20,387 bases of DNA from Candidatus Dormiibacterota bacterium (GTDB lineage: Bacteria; Chloroflexota; Dormibacteria; UBA8260; Bog-877), in NCBI GenBank assembly GCA_003164475.1, contig PLTL01000021.1, positions 1-20,387 on the forward strand. Reading direction: 5' to 3'. Positions 1 to 6,959 of this stretch are shown one piece after another (the stretch's first letter is position 1; every line of letters starts with the position of its first letter). A program made the translations under genes and the position numbers. The notes beneath the pieces were generated by a model that was not told the DNA's origin, searched no databases, and was given only the letters and a program-made list of their open reading frames with translations.

Positions 1-2
1 CG

Positions 3-749
3 GACTCCGGTGGATGGCAGGGCCCGCAGCGACTGACCCCACCCAACTTGCTGGCCTCGGACCCCCATCCGATCACCAACGGCGCGGGGCGCATCGACGT
101 CTTCTGGACCGGGGCCGATGGCAACCTCTGGTCGATCACCTACCTGCCCGGCAGCGGCTGGGGCACCGCCGCCTCCGACGGGGCCGGCCCGCTCGGCTCG
201 GATCCGGCACCCGTCTGGGTGGCGCCCGGGGTGATCGACGTCTTCTGGGAGGGTACCGACCAGGGTCTCTGGCACGAGTTCTCCGTCAACGGCCGCTGGT
301 CGGGGGCCGAGAACCTGAGCCCGCTTCCGATGGGATCGCCCCCGACCGCGATCGCGGCGGCGACGTACCAGGTCGAAGTCTTCTGGGAGGGCTCCGACAC
401 CCATCTCTGGAGCGTGGCCTACGACAACGGCTGGCAGTCAGCGCGGGGGCTCGGCAGCGTCCCGCTTGGCTCCGAGCCGGAGCCTGACCTGATGGCGCCT
501 GGGGTGCTGGACGTCTTCTGGGTCGGTCCTTCGACCAATCTCTGGCATGAGACTGACATCTACGGGAGCTGGACGGCGCCTTCGTCCCTGGGCAATGGAC
601 CGCTCACCACAGCGCCAGCGGTGGTCTCCTCGACCCCGGGGATCATCAACGTCTCGTGGCGTGGTTCTGACGGCAACGTCTGGCATCTGGCGTACGACAA
701 TGGCTGGCAGGCCGCCGCTAACTGCCTCGGCGGCGGCCCGCTGCCGTAG
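3..749 (+). CDS. Beta-propeller (PLL/fucolectin-like) repeat protein, 3' part only
   Basis: The frame is open to the left edge, so the true start lies outside the window; the TTG at 48 is only the first start-like codon and probably internal. The visible 248 residues hold five tandem repeats of 45-47 residues. Each has a core like D-V-F-W-x-G-x-D-x-x-L-W-(H/S), then G-x-W and P-L-G-S-x-P; the cores begin at bases 96, 237, 375, 510 and 648. This Trp-rich pattern is that of PLL/fucose-lectin-type propeller blades, which in known members bind sugars and are usually secreted. The piece starts with G-G-W-Q-G-P-Q and ends in G-G-G-P-L-P, consistent with a propeller closing on itself. Ligand and upstream domains cannot be seen. 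Adjacent repeats are also similar as DNA (18-base segments at about 421 and 673 differ by one base), suggesting fairly recent duplication. It is followed by a hairpin and a 348-base gap, so it is probably a separate transcription unit from the sugar genes. Confidence 0.85.
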   Translation, partial: DSGGWQGPQRLTPPNLLASDPHPITNGAGRIDVFWTGADGNLWSITYLPGSGWGTAASDGAGPLGSDPAPVWVAPGVIDVFWEGTDQGLWHEFSVNGRWSGAENLSPLPMGSPPTAIAAATYQVEVFWEGSDTHLWSVAYDNGWQSARGLGSVPLGSEPEPDLMAPGVLDVFWVGPSTNLWHETDIYGSWTAPSSLGNGPLTTAPAVVSSTPGIINVSWRGSDGNVWHLAYDNGWQAAANCLGGGPLP

Positions 750-1097
750 GGGCGCCGCCGGGGGGGCCCACCTGATCCCGCCGATCTGTCCTCAGGGCCA
801 CATTGCCGTGGCCCCGACCGAGCGGGCGGTCCCGCCCCCACCAGCGCGGGCTGCCGACTGTGACAGGCGTGCGACGCAACTCCCCCCACGAATCCCCTCG
901 TGCTTGGCATACTGTGGCCCCGGTCTCGCGGGTGCCGCCTACATGGGCATACGTTCGATCCCATGACAACACGTCAGTGCAAACTTCTCAGATAGTCCGC
1001 ATCGCGGACCCTTGCTACGCGTCGATCCGCGGGCCGCGAAGGCGCCTGCGGGTGTCCGGCGTCGGGGACTTCTTGCCCCCAGAGCGAGTTCTCGGTC
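750..1097. other. Intergenic region with hairpins, no gene
   Basis: This gap of about 350 bases lies between the propeller gene and the GT2-GT4 gene, both on the plus strand. Short reading frames cross it on both strands but have low-complexity Arg/Pro/Gly-rich translations with no recognisable domain. It contains two perfect hairpins (795-814 and 824-837) soon after the propeller stop codon. I see no convincing -35/-10 pair upstream of the GTG at 1098, although the promoter of the next gene must lie here if it starts a new transcript. Confidence 0.5.
795..814 (+). terminator. Candidate transcription terminator hairpin
   Basis: A perfect 7-bp stem GGGCCAC / GTGGCCC with a 6-base loop (ATTGCC) lies 46 bases after the stop codon of the propeller gene. 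A second GC stem (GGGCGG / CCGCCC) follows at 824-837. Neither is followed by a T-run, so if these terminate transcription they do so in the T-tract-poor manner common in high-G+C bacteria. The assignment rests on position and stem only. Confidence 0.4.
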
Positions 1098-3581
1098 GTG
1101 CTTTCAGTGCCTGATCCACTTATCCACGACACTGAAGGCGCGCCCCGTTCAGGCCGCAGAACGCAGGGTCTGAACGCGAAGGCGGTGTCCCACGGACCGT
1201 CCCCAGAGCCGATCGCCACCGGGCACGATGCGAACGCTGTCAGGCGCACGCCGCGGAAGCGAGACGAGGCGAGGAGCCAGTTGGAAGACGAGCGGCGCAG
1301 GCGAGCCGAAGCCGAGACCGATCTTACCCTCCAGACCGAGGCTTACGAGACTGACTTGCGGTCCCTTCGCCTGATTCGCCGCCGTGAGGAGCGCCTCCGG
1401 CTCCGCCAAGAGGTACTGACAGAGGCGCTTTTCCACGCTAACACGGAGCTGCAGCGTGCGGAAATCGTGTCTGCAGAGTTGTCAGCGGTCAAGGGCTCGG
1501 CCTTCTACCGAGCAGCTATGGGCTACCGACGCGCCGTCGAGCGAGTAGCGCCCGAGCAATCCATCAGGCGCCGCGTTTACCGCGCTCTGGTGCGAGCCCT
1601 AGCCCCGAAGCCTCCGGACACTGCCAGCGCCGACAGGTCTGACATGGTCCCGTTCTGCCTTCCTACCGCCGCCGATCCCGCAGCGACGATCATCATCCCG
1701 GCGCATAACGACTGGGCGCTCATTGCAGACTGCCTGAGGTCGATTGCCGAAGACGCCTCGGGTACCCCCTACGAAACCATCGTCGTGGACGACGCGTCCA
1801 CCGACAAGATCAGCAGCCAGCTGTCCCACGTGTCAGGCGTCACCATTGTTCGGCTAAATCGCAATCGAGGGTTCGCGGGCGCGGTGAATGCGGGGCTCGA
1901 GGTCGCGCGGGGCCGGTTCGTCGTCCTTCTCAACAACGATACGGTTGTGCGACCGGGCTGGCTGGACGCCCTGGTTGACACGGCGGAGGAGAGCAGCGAC
2001 GTTGGCGTGGTCGGAGCCAAGCTCGTTCATCCAGACGGGCGGCTCCGGGAGGCTGGGGGCATCATCTGGCAAGATGGCTCCCGTTGGAGTTACGGCCACG
2101 ACCAAGACGCGTCGGATCCTGCCTACAACTTCCGCCGAGATGTCGACTACTGCTCGGACGCGTGCATCCTGGTGCGCCGCGATCTCCTTGACGGGGTGGG
2201 CGGCCTGGACAACCGGTTCTCGCCCGGCTTCTACGAGGACGCGGACCTCGCCTTCTCGGCTCGCAAGTTCGGGTATCGGGTCGTCTATCAGCCCCTTGCC
2301 ACTGTCGTCCAGACCGAGAGCGCGAGCCGCAATACCAACATGTCATCCGGCATCGAAAGCCACCCGGCACTTAACCTAGAAGCGTTCCGGACGAAATGGC
2401 ACAGCGAACTCGCTGCACAGAGTGCGGCGGCTCCGCGCTCGGTGAGACTTGCTGGTTGGCGCTCCTCCGCTGGGCGTGCCCTCGTGATCGACCATCAGCT
2501 CCCGACTCCAAACCAGGATTCCGGCTCGCGCCGGATGTTCGAACTGATCCGCCTTCTGAGCGAGTTTGGCTTCGGCGTCACCTTCATCCCTCATAACGGC
2601 ACCGATCTTGCTCCGTACTCTCAAGCCCTTCGGGATCTGGGTGTTGAGGTGCTGGAGGGACCGCACCGCCTGCCTGAATTCCTAGGCGAAGTCAGCTCTG
2701 ACCTTCGGTTGGCCCTCCTGTGTCGGCCTTTCACCGCGTGGCAGTACCTGCCCGTTGTGCGTCAGTCCAGCCCAGAAACCAAGATCATTTACGATACAGT
2801 GGATCTTCACTTCCTCCGGCTGCGCCGCGAAGCAGAGGTCAACCAAAGCGCGGACAGCAGCCGCGACGCAAAGCTGCATCACGATATGGAGTTGACGCTG
2901 GCGAGAGCGGCCGATGCCACCCTCGTGGTATCGCCTGCCGAGCGGGATGTCCTGCTGCACGAGGACTCGAGCCTAAAAGTACACGTGGTGCCAAACATTC
3001 ATCGGCACGAGCACCCGGGACCCCCCTTCGCCCAGAGGGAGGGGATTCTATTCGTTGGCAGCTTCCCTCATCTGCCCAATCGCGATGCGGCTCACTGGCT
3101 GGTCGAGGACATCCTTCCACTCATCCGCCACCAGCTTCCGACCCTGCCCGTTCTCCTCGTCGGGAGCCAACCGACGGACGATATTAGGGAACTGGCGGGT
3201 GACGGGGTCCGTGTACTTGGTTGGGTTCCGGACCTCACCGACCTCTATGAGAGAGCCCGTTTGTTCGTGGCGCCTCTGCGCTACGGCGCTGGCATGAAGG
3301 GCAAGGTGGGTGAGAGCCTTGCTTACGGTCTCCCCGTGGTCACGACGCCGATCGGGGCAGAGGGCATGGGGCTGCAGCACGAGGACGATGTGCTAGTCGC
3401 CGAGACCGCCGAGGACTTTGCATCCGCCGTCGTCAGAGCCTACTGCGACGCGGGGCTGTGGTCGAGGCTGGCAACCTGCGGACGGCGTAGCATCCTTCGG
3501 CGCTTTTCGCCCGACGCGGTCCGCCCGCTGCTCGCAAGGGTGCTGGCCGACGTCGGTGTGCCCGTGGCCGTGAGCCGGTAG
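1098..3581 (+). CDS. Bifunctional glycosyltransferase, GT2-GT4 fusion with N-terminal coiled coil
   Basis: An 827-residue cytoplasmic protein with three parts. Residues ~55-130 are rich in Glu/Arg/Ala/Leu and look like a coiled coil. Residues ~195-440 are a GT-A fold GT2 transferase: the start motif A-T-I-I-I-P-A-H-N-D, nucleotide-binding V-D-D-A-S (~230-234), the N-N-D-T-V-V metal motif (~279-284) and the E-D-A-D-L acceptor/base motif (~380-384). Residues ~460-815 are a GT-B fold GT4 transferase with V-G-S-F-P near the donor half and G-A-G-M-K-G-K-V-G-E-S near residue 730. Such fusions usually add two successive sugars to a lipid-linked glycan or rhamnan-type chain; donor and acceptor are not readable. 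The GTG at 1098 is the first start in the open frame, but the 50 residues after it are poorly structured, so a later start is possible. A palindromic hairpin follows the stop by ten bases. Confidence 0.9.
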   Translation: MLSVPDPLIHDTEGAPRSGRRTQGLNAKAVSHGPSPEPIATGHDANAVRRTPRKRDEARSQLEDERRRRAEAETDLTLQTEAYETDLRSLRLIRRREERLRLRQEVLTEALFHANTELQRAEIVSAELSAVKGSAFYRAAMGYRRAVERVAPEQSIRRRVYRALVRALAPKPPDTASADRSDMVPFCLPTAADPAATIIIPAHNDWALIADCLRSIAEDASGTPYETIVVDDASTDKISSQLSHVSGVTIVRLNRNRGFAGAVNAGLEVARGRFVVLLNNDTVVRPGWLDALVDTAEESSDVGVVGAKLVHPDGRLREAGGIIWQDGSRWSYGHDQDASDPAYNFRRDVDYCSDACILVRRDLLDGVGGLDNRFSPGFYEDADLAFSARKFGYRVVYQPLATVVQTESASRNTNMSSGIESHPALNLEAFRTKWHSELAAQSAAAPRSVRLAGWRSSAGRALVIDHQLPTPNQDSGSRRMFELIRLLSEFGFGVTFIPHNGTDLAPYSQALRDLGVEVLEGPHRLPEFLGEVSSDLRLALLCRPFTAWQYLPVVRQSSPETKIIYDTVDLHFLRLRREAEVNQSADSSRDAKLHHDMELTLARAADATLVVSPAERDVLLHEDSSLKVHVVPNIHRHEHPGPPFAQREGILFVGSFPHLPNRDAAHWLVEDILPLIRHQLPTLPVLLVGSQPTDDIRELAGDGVRVLGWVPDLTDLYERARLFVAPLRYGAGMKGKVGESLAYGLPVVTTPIGAEGMGLQHEDDVLVAETAEDFASAVVRAYCDAGLWSRLATCGRRSILRRFSPDAVRPLLARVLADVGVPVAVSR

Positions 3582-3591
3582 CGGTCCAGAT

Positions 3592-3607
3592 CACCTCCTT
3601 GGAGGTG
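3592..3607 (+). terminator. Short hairpin after the GT2-GT4 gene (possible terminator)
   Basis: CACCTCC is followed by TT and then GGAGGTG, a perfect 7-bp inverted repeat (6-bp stem with a four-base loop in RNA) beginning ten bases after the stop codon. No T-run follows. The left arm belongs to a 12-base string (3589-3600) identical to the conserved 3' end of 16S rRNA, so the hairpin pairs an anti-Shine-Dalgarno sequence with a perfect Shine-Dalgarno sequence. It could be a weak terminator, an RNA stability element or chance. Confidence 0.3.
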
Positions 3608-3690
3608 GCGGACGGCTTGAGCCTTGGCGTGCTCATCGGCTCCTCGCGCCACCGGCTGCTGAGCAGCGGCCGTCGATCCTGGAGTTAGTT

Positions 3691-3744
3691 GTGTCCCCCC
3701 AAGCGGGGACACCGAAAAGAGAGATACAGTACAAGCTGTACTGT
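3691..3744. repeat. Pair of perfect inverted repeats upstream of a GT2 gene
   Basis: Two perfect inverted repeats sit back to back. GTGTCCCC (3691-3698) and GGGGACAC (3705-3712) are separated by six bases. ACAGTACA (3726-3733) and TGTACTGT (3737-3744) are separated by three bases. The second is less GC-rich than its surroundings and has the size and symmetry of a dimeric repressor operator. It ends 68 bases before the ATG of the next gene. The first could be a terminator stem for the upstream gene. A remnant of a mobile-element end is another possibility, but no transposase is nearby. Confidence 0.45.
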
Positions 3745-3812
3745 CCGGCCGACCGCCGGATCCGCGCTGAGAGCAGGCTCGCAGCACGGCCGTGGCTCCA
3801 GGCAATCTCATC

Positions 3813-5057
3813 ATGTCGCCACCCCATCTCACCGTTTGCACTCTGACGCGCAACTCTGCCGCGTCGCTGGAGTTGTGGGCGACCTCTGCCCGTGAGTATG
3901 CCCACGAGATCGTCATCGCCGTCGACGCATCCTCCGACGATGGGACCGATGAGATCGCCCGCCGGGTCGCGGATCGGGTCTGCCTCGTCCAGCATCCAGG
4001 CTTCCTTGAGCGCGCGGCCGACTGGCTGTTCCGCCAGGCCACTTGCGAGTGGGTGCTGCAGCTCGACGATGACGAGGTCCTGGGTTCTGAGTTCGCGGCC
4101 AATGTCTCGCGCCTCCTTACGTCGGAAGACCTGACCCACTACTATTTCGAGCGTCGTTGGCTCGTCAGGCAGGACAACGGGGGGATAGGATGGCTCACCG
4201 GCTATCCCTGGAGCAATGATCCATGCCTCCGGCTCTTCAGGAACATCGGCAGCCTGTTCTGGCACCCACTGGAGATGCACACGCAAACCTGCGTGCTGGG
4301 AGCGGGCAAGCTCCTCGGTGTCGCCGAAGGCACTCTCTATCATCTCGACCTTCTCTGGCGCACACGGCAGGAGCGAGAGCGCAAGGTGAGAGAGCAATAC
4401 CACGGTGCCTGCGGAGACTTCTACCTCTTCGAGGACCGCTTCTCAGCGGAATTGGCCGGGCCCGTCGGCGACCCCGCGGTCATCGAGTTCGCCGAGACGA
4501 CGCTCGCCAGGCGTCGGGCTGCGGATCCACCTTCGACGGAAGGGAGCAGGCGCGCTCCGTCAGCGTCGCCCGCGCCGGTCTCACTTGACGAAATGGCCGC
4601 TATGGCCCGGCGGAACTCGCCCGATCTCACCCGCTACGGAGTCGAGTTCCTGTCTAGCGATACGCCGGGGCTCATGCAGCAGGATAGGGCATACGCCGTC
4701 CACCTCACCGTGAGGAACGCAAGCGATGGGACTTGGGACACCGGCGCGGCCCGGGGCCCCGTTCACATCTCCTATCACTGGTGGCCGAAGAGCGGCGAGG
4801 AGGCGACGTACGACGGCGTCCGAAGTTGGCTGCCGCAGACGTTGGCTCCCGATGAGACGGTAGCCATCACGGCTCATGTGCTAGCGCCGTCACGGCAGGG
4901 GAAGTACGTTCTGGAATGGGACGTGGTGCAGGAGAACGTCTGCTGGTTCGGCCAGCGCGGCGCCTCGACCCTACGCCTGGACATCGAGGTGAACAGCTCG
5001 GAGGATGGCAGCCCAGCCCCATCCGCCCTCGCGTCACTGGATGGGATAAGGCCATAA
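3813..5057 (+). CDS. Family 2 glycosyltransferase with C-terminal beta-sandwich (Ig-like) domain
   Basis: The protein has 414 residues from the ATG at 3813; a GTG at 3792 would add seven. I chose the ATG because the GT2 fold starts immediately after it (L-T-V-C-T-L-T-R-N). The GT-A core spans about residues 5-235, with A-V-D-A-S-S-D-D-G-T (~36-45) for nucleotide binding and Q-L-D-D-D-E (~83-88) as metal motif. The pattern resembles the SunS/WaaE-like branch of GT2, which adds a sugar to a lipid-linked or core oligosaccharide. After a Pro/Ser/Ala-rich linker (~240-265), residues ~275-400 form a predicted all-beta domain with V-R-N-A-S-D-G-T-W, Y-H-W-W and L-E-W-D-V-V-Q-E-N-V-x-W-F. Domains of this look occur appended to bacterial sugar-transfer proteins and resemble NBR1/CARDB-type Ig folds; a glycan-binding role is my inference. 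Two inverted repeats lie just upstream. The next gene is convergent. Confidence 0.88.
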   Translation: MSPPHLTVCTLTRNSAASLELWATSAREYAHEIVIAVDASSDDGTDEIARRVADRVCLVQHPGFLERAADWLFRQATCEWVLQLDDDEVLGSEFAANVSRLLTSEDLTHYYFERRWLVRQDNGGIGWLTGYPWSNDPCLRLFRNIGSLFWHPLEMHTQTCVLGAGKLLGVAEGTLYHLDLLWRTRQERERKVREQYHGACGDFYLFEDRFSAELAGPVGDPAVIEFAETTLARRRAADPPSTEGSRRAPSASPAPVSLDEMAAMARRNSPDLTRYGVEFLSSDTPGLMQQDRAYAVHLTVRNASDGTWDTGAARGPVHISYHWWPKSGEEATYDGVRSWLPQTLAPDETVAITAHVLAPSRQGKYVLEWDVVQENVCWFGQRGASTLRLDIEVNSSEDGSPAPSALASLDGIRP

Positions 5058-5140
5058 TGACCCGCCTCACCCCAGGCAGCCTCTCGTCGTGTCCACCTCA
5101 TCATCAGTCGCGCCTCCTATTCGCAGGCTGTTGATCTTCG

Positions 5141-5160
5141 CTTCCTGTGGCGCGAGGAAG
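5141..5160. terminator. Candidate bidirectional terminator between convergent genes
   Basis: CTTCCT and AGGAAG form a 6-bp stem around an 8-base loop in the 163-base gap between the GT2 gene (plus strand) and the transketolase C-subunit (minus strand). The convergent position fits a shared terminator. The stem is short and has no T-run, so support is weak. The rest of the gap shows no gene. Confidence 0.25.
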
Positions 5161-5220
5161 GGCTGAGGGGCGGGCCGATGAGCAGGAGGGCCGGTTTGCG
5201 GGAGACCCGATCCCCGGGAA

Positions 5221-6174
5221 CTATCCGCCTTCGGCGGCCCCGGAAGGCGTGCGCCAGAGTGAACGCGCGTCGAGAATCCGCTTCACCAGCGATGCGGCGT
5301 CCACGCGGAACCGGTGCTCCATGTACTGCTGGCTCCCAGAGTACCTGTCCGGAACGCTGTCCACTCCCGCCCGGATGAGCCTGCAGCGAAGACCCTCCTC
5401 CGCGATCACCTCTGCGGTGAGGGATCCGAGACCGCCGTCGACATAGTGGGTTTCGACAGTCATAGCAACTGGCGCCGAACCGAGGAACGAGGCGATGTCA
5501 TCGCGGGGGGCGGGTGCCAGGCAGGCGACCATTGCAAGACCGCACGACACGCCCAAAGCCTCGAGTTGGAAGCATGCATCCGCTGCTTCCGTGGCGATCG
5601 CACCCGTGGCTAGTAGAGCTGCATCACCGCCGCGGCGCAGGACCTCGACGTGCCCGATGCGGAAGCGACCCCCGAGATCTGGGAGCGAGGACCCATCGTT
5701 CTTCCCGATGCGGAAGTAGACGGGCCCAGGAACATCCCGCGTAGCGCGGAGTGCGGCCGCCGCCTGGGCGCCATCCGCCGGTGCCACCACCGTTATCCCC
5801 GGCTGCATGCGCATCACACCGAGATCCTCGAGCGCGTAGTGCGAGATTCCGGCCGCCCCGTACTCGAAACCACCGCCGATCCCGACCACCCTCACGGGCA
5901 GACCGTGAACGATCGCACCGTTGCGGATGAACTCGTACCCACGCAGGCTGGCAAAAGTGGCGATCGAGTATATGAACGGGATCCGTCCCGAGTGTGCCAG
6001 ACCGGCCGCCACGCCTGCCATATTCTGCTCGGCAACCCCCACATTGATCACACGCCGCGGATGCGCCTCAAACAGGGGCTCGAGAACGTGATACCCGAGG
6101 TCCGCGGTCAGCAGCACCACGCGCTCGTCCTCGTTCATCAGGCGCTGAAGGGCACCGACGAACTCTGCCCTCAT
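5221..6174 (-). CDS. Transketolase C-terminal subunit (split transketolase, beta-type)
   Basis: A 317-residue protein covering the pyrimidine-binding and C-terminal domains of a transketolase. The catalytic Glu lies in N-V-G-V-A-E-Q-N-M-A-G (Glu49), the residue that activates thiamine diphosphate; later come a loop G-G-G-F-E-Y-G-A-A-G-I-S-H and the C-domain L-L-A-T-G-A-I-A. About 317 residues is the normal size for the C-half of two-subunit transketolases. A longer in-frame reading begins at 6402, but the ATG at 6174 overlaps the TGA of the N-subunit gene by four bases (ATGA) and begins exactly where the domain does, so I use it. It must pair with the N-subunit gene just upstream. In primary metabolism such pairs move a two-carbon ketol unit between sugar phosphates. 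Here the neighbours are CDP-sugar genes, suggesting a specialised acceptor (inference). Apulose-phosphate-type catabolic split transketolases are an alternative, but no catabolic gene is near. Confidence 0.9.
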   Translation of the reverse strand: MRAEFVGALQRLMNEDERVVLLTADLGYHVLEPLFEAHPRRVINVGVAEQNMAGVAAGLAHSGRIPFIYSIATFASLRGYEFIRNGAIVHGLPVRVVGIGGGFEYGAAGISHYALEDLGVMRMQPGITVVAPADGAQAAAALRATRDVPGPVYFRIGKNDGSSLPDLGGRFRIGHVEVLRRGGDAALLATGAIATEAADACFQLEALGVSCGLAMVACLAPAPRDDIASFLGSAPVAMTVETHYVDGGLGSLTAEVIAEEGLRCRLIRAGVDSVPDRYSGSQQYMEHRFRVDAASLVKRILDARSLWRTPSGAAEGG

Positions 6175-6959
6175 GGCCCAGTACCGAGAGATGAGATGGC
6201 TAGCGCGTAGTCCTCCTCCGACATGGAGGAGTAGTGCCAACGCAGCTGTCGCTCCATGAAGGCGACGCCCTTGCCGAACGTCGTATGAGCGACTACGGCG
6301 AGGGGTTGGGATCCATCGCGCTCGACGAGCCGCAGGGCGCTCTCGAGAGCGGCAGTATCGTGCCCATCGACATCGACGGCGAGCCAGCCAACCGCCTCCC
6401 ATCTGGCGCGCAAGTCGCCGAGCGCGATCACGTCATCGGTGTTGCCCATCGCTTGCTGGCGGTTGTAGTCGACCACCACCACGAGGCGGCCGAGGTGGCG
6501 TTGAGCGGCGAACATGGCCGCTTCCCAGGTGGCTCCCTCGTCACACTCCGCGTCGCTGCAGATGACAAATGTCCGCCACGGCTCCTCACCAAGCTGGGCG
6601 GCCAGGGCGCATCCAGAGGCAAAGCTCAGGCCTTGACCGAGGGACCCCGTGGTGAACTCGACACCATGGATGCCATGCTGCGGATGGATACCAAGCCGAC
6701 CCCCGTCCTCGCAGTACTCGAGGAGAAGCTCCTCGCTGAGCTCGCCACTCAGGTACAGCGCAGCGTACAGCGCCAGCGCCGCATGCCCCTTGGAGAGGAC
6801 AACACGATCTCTCGCCTTGCCGCGCAGGCGCCCGGCCACGACATCGCGGTAGAGCACGACCATGATGTCCGCGATGGAGAGGGCCGAGCCAATGTGCCCT
6901 TCCCGGGCAGCATAGGCGCGGTCAAGGATGACGCGGCGAATCTCGACGGATGTCAGCAA
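6171..6959 (-). CDS. Transketolase N-terminal subunit (thiamine diphosphate-binding)
   Basis: A 262-residue protein matching the diphosphate-binding half of transketolase. Seen: G-H-I-G-S-A-L-S (His22), S-K-G-H-A (His59), T-G-S-L-G-Q-G-L (~104-111), the metal/diphosphate motif around S-D-A-E-C-D-E-G-A-T-W-E-A (Asp136) ending in V-D-Y-N (Asn166), and G-K-G-V-A-F-M-E near the end. The usual G-D-G start of the metal motif is S-D-A here, a small departure. The start is the TTG at 6959: an in-frame stop lies two codons upstream and the family alignment begins at once. It overlaps the end of the sugar epimerase gene by seven bases and the C-subunit gene by four, so the three are almost certainly one translationally coupled operon. 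Function of the pair is discussed under the C-subunit. Confidence 0.9.
   Translation of the reverse strand: MLTSVEIRRVILDRAYAAREGHIGSALSIADIMVVLYRDVVAGRLRGKARDRVVLSKGHAALALYAALYLSGELSEELLLEYCEDGGRLGIHPQHGIHGVEFTTGSLGQGLSFASGCALAAQLGEEPWRTFVICSDAECDEGATWEAAMFAAQRHLGRLVVVVDYNRQQAMGNTDDVIALGDLRARWEAVGWLAVDVDGHDTAALESALRLVERDGSQPLAVVAHTTFGKGVAFMERQLRWHYSSMSEEDYALAISSLGTGP

Noticed and set aside
3588..3600. Fragment of a 16S rRNA gene
   Set aside because: Only 12 bases match the 16S 3' end and the upstream sequence does not continue the match, so it is not an rRNA gene piece.
3661..3791. Insertion-sequence remnant around the inverted repeats
   Set aside because: No transposase fragment, target-site duplication or second copy of the repeats is visible in the window; kept only as an inverted-repeat feature.
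5147..5446. Small plus-strand gene after the GT2
   Set aside because: It runs into and antisense to the transketolase C-subunit gene and has no ribosome site or recognisable domain.
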